This document shows positions 37,786-38,201 of a stretch of 38,201 nt of DNA, in pieces. Position numbers and translations under genes: made by a program. Source of the stretch: Pilatotrama ljubarskyi (lineage: Eukaryota > Basidiomycota > Agaricomycetes > Polyporales > Polyporaceae); NCBI GenBank assembly GCA_022385805.1, contig MU277772.1, forward strand, positions 42,885 through 81,085. Reading direction: 5' to 3'. Positions within the stretch are counted from its first letter, which is position 1. Every line of letters begins with the position of its first letter. The notes beneath the pieces are model-generated. The model was not told the DNA's origin. It did not search any database and saw only the letters and a list, made by a program, of their open reading frames with translations.

Positions 37786-38201
37786 TCAAGTCCCCAGCCC
37801 AAGCATCTTGACCATCTCCAGCACCTTTGGCTTAGCCAGCGACTTTGTGAGGATGTCTGCCGGCATGTCCGAGGTGCAGAGATGCTCAATCTCAATCCGA
37901 CCCTTGGCTACTTCATCCCGGAGCCAGTAGAAGCGCAAATCGAGGTGCTTCATGCGGCCATGATGCTCAGGATTTTTCGCAACAGAGAGCGCAGAGAGAT
38001 TGTCAATCCTGAGCCGTGAGGCTGCAGAGACGTCGAATCCAAACTCTGTGAGCAGGTTTCGCAGCCAGAGCACTTCCTGGCCTGCAGAGACCGCTGCAAC
38101 AAACTCTGCCTCTGTGGTGGAGAGTGCAACAATGGACTGGAGACGACTAGACCAGGAGATCGCACCTGTACCCATCTTGATCACATAGCCAGAGGTCGAG
38201 C
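37786..38201 (-). CDS. Ty1/Copia RNase H, C-terminal end of polyprotein (partial)
   Basis: RNase H removes the RNA strand during reverse transcription. Open from the window edge to the stop at 37786. It reads STSGYVIKMGTGAISWSSRL, then QSIVALSTTEAEFVAAVSAG (the STTEAE catalytic Glu motif), LWLRNLLTEFGFD, RIDNLSALSVAKNPEHHGR (catalytic Asp), KHLDLRFYWLRDEV and HLCTSDMPADILTKSLAKP. No stop or frameshift in the visible 138 codons, so this is the least decayed retroelement coding region in the window. It ends 15 bp before the LTR. Confidence 0.93.
   Translation of the reverse strand, partial: STSGYVIKMGTGAISWSSRLQSIVALSTTEAEFVAAVSAGQEVLWLRNLLTEFGFDVSAASRLRIDNLSALSVAKNPEHHGRMKHLDLRFYWLRDEVAKGRIEIEHLCTSDMPADILTKSLAKPKVLEMVKMLGLGT

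Larger units (their letters stand above)
37346..38201 (-). mobile_element. Ty1/Copia LTR retrotransposon, 3' end (runs off the window)
   Basis: Minus strand: RNase H end, stop, polypurine tract, 425-bp 3' LTR. It is inserted in the Gypsy LTR, with CGCAA (37341-37345) as the expected target duplication. Confidence 0.9.

Overview
The window looks like a chromosomal piece of a basidiomycete fungus (class Agaricomycetes). It is almost entirely transposable-element (TE) DNA, with many elements inserted into one another. The evidence is eukaryotic: phase-0 GT..AG introns of 49-63 bp, TATA boxes 42-63 bp before start codons, LTR retrotransposons with 5-bp target duplications, a PIF/Harbinger element with its transposase and Myb/SANT-like partner, a Tc1/mariner element, MITEs and tRNA-derived repeats. 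I found no bacterial features and no clear single-copy housekeeping gene. All assignments are from reading the sequence; no search was run.

Layout. 1-1296: the end of a Tc1/mariner element inserted at a TA inside an inverted LTR. 1297-3350: a degenerate tandem array of fold-back repeats with tRNA-like heads. 3901-9110: one MITE split by two insertions. The first is a solo LTR that contains a second solo LTR (4123-5485). The second is a two-gene PIF/Harbinger element (5612-9025) that contains a third solo LTR (7056-7734). 9160-9700: an LTR fragment and a second MITE copy. 10790-12130: decayed Gypsy RT/RNase H joined to the RNase H of a different retroelement class. 12684-15239: a broken low-complexity gene of unknown family, split by a solo LTR. 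15298-24835: a solo LTR, MITEs and decayed fragments (DDE transposase, WD40, gag-like, Gypsy RNase H, a WVDD-type reverse transcriptase) in otherwise gene-poor DNA.

24836-37345 differs sharply. It is GC-rich and saturated with the pentamer TTCGC/GCGAA on both strands, including inside introns. Its left part carries four plus-strand genes. Three are small divergent paralogues of 177, 218 and 191 aa. The fourth is a 537-aa protein with a six-cysteine Zn2Cys6-like finger. All four have a first exon of 57-58 codons ending in a phase-0 intron. They converge on a minus-strand Ty3/Gypsy element (Gag, protease, RT, RNase H, integrase). That Gypsy is broken by three TGA codons, two frameshifts and a YIND in place of YIDD at the RT active site. 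Several of these changes fit CpG transitions. A Ty1/Copia element (37346-38201, running off the window) is inserted in the Gypsy LTR.

The four-gene cluster is the best candidate for something undescribed. It is either cargo or antisense genes of a large Gypsy-family element, or a TE-linked gene family sharing its unusual base signature. No left LTR was identified, so membership of the element is not proven.
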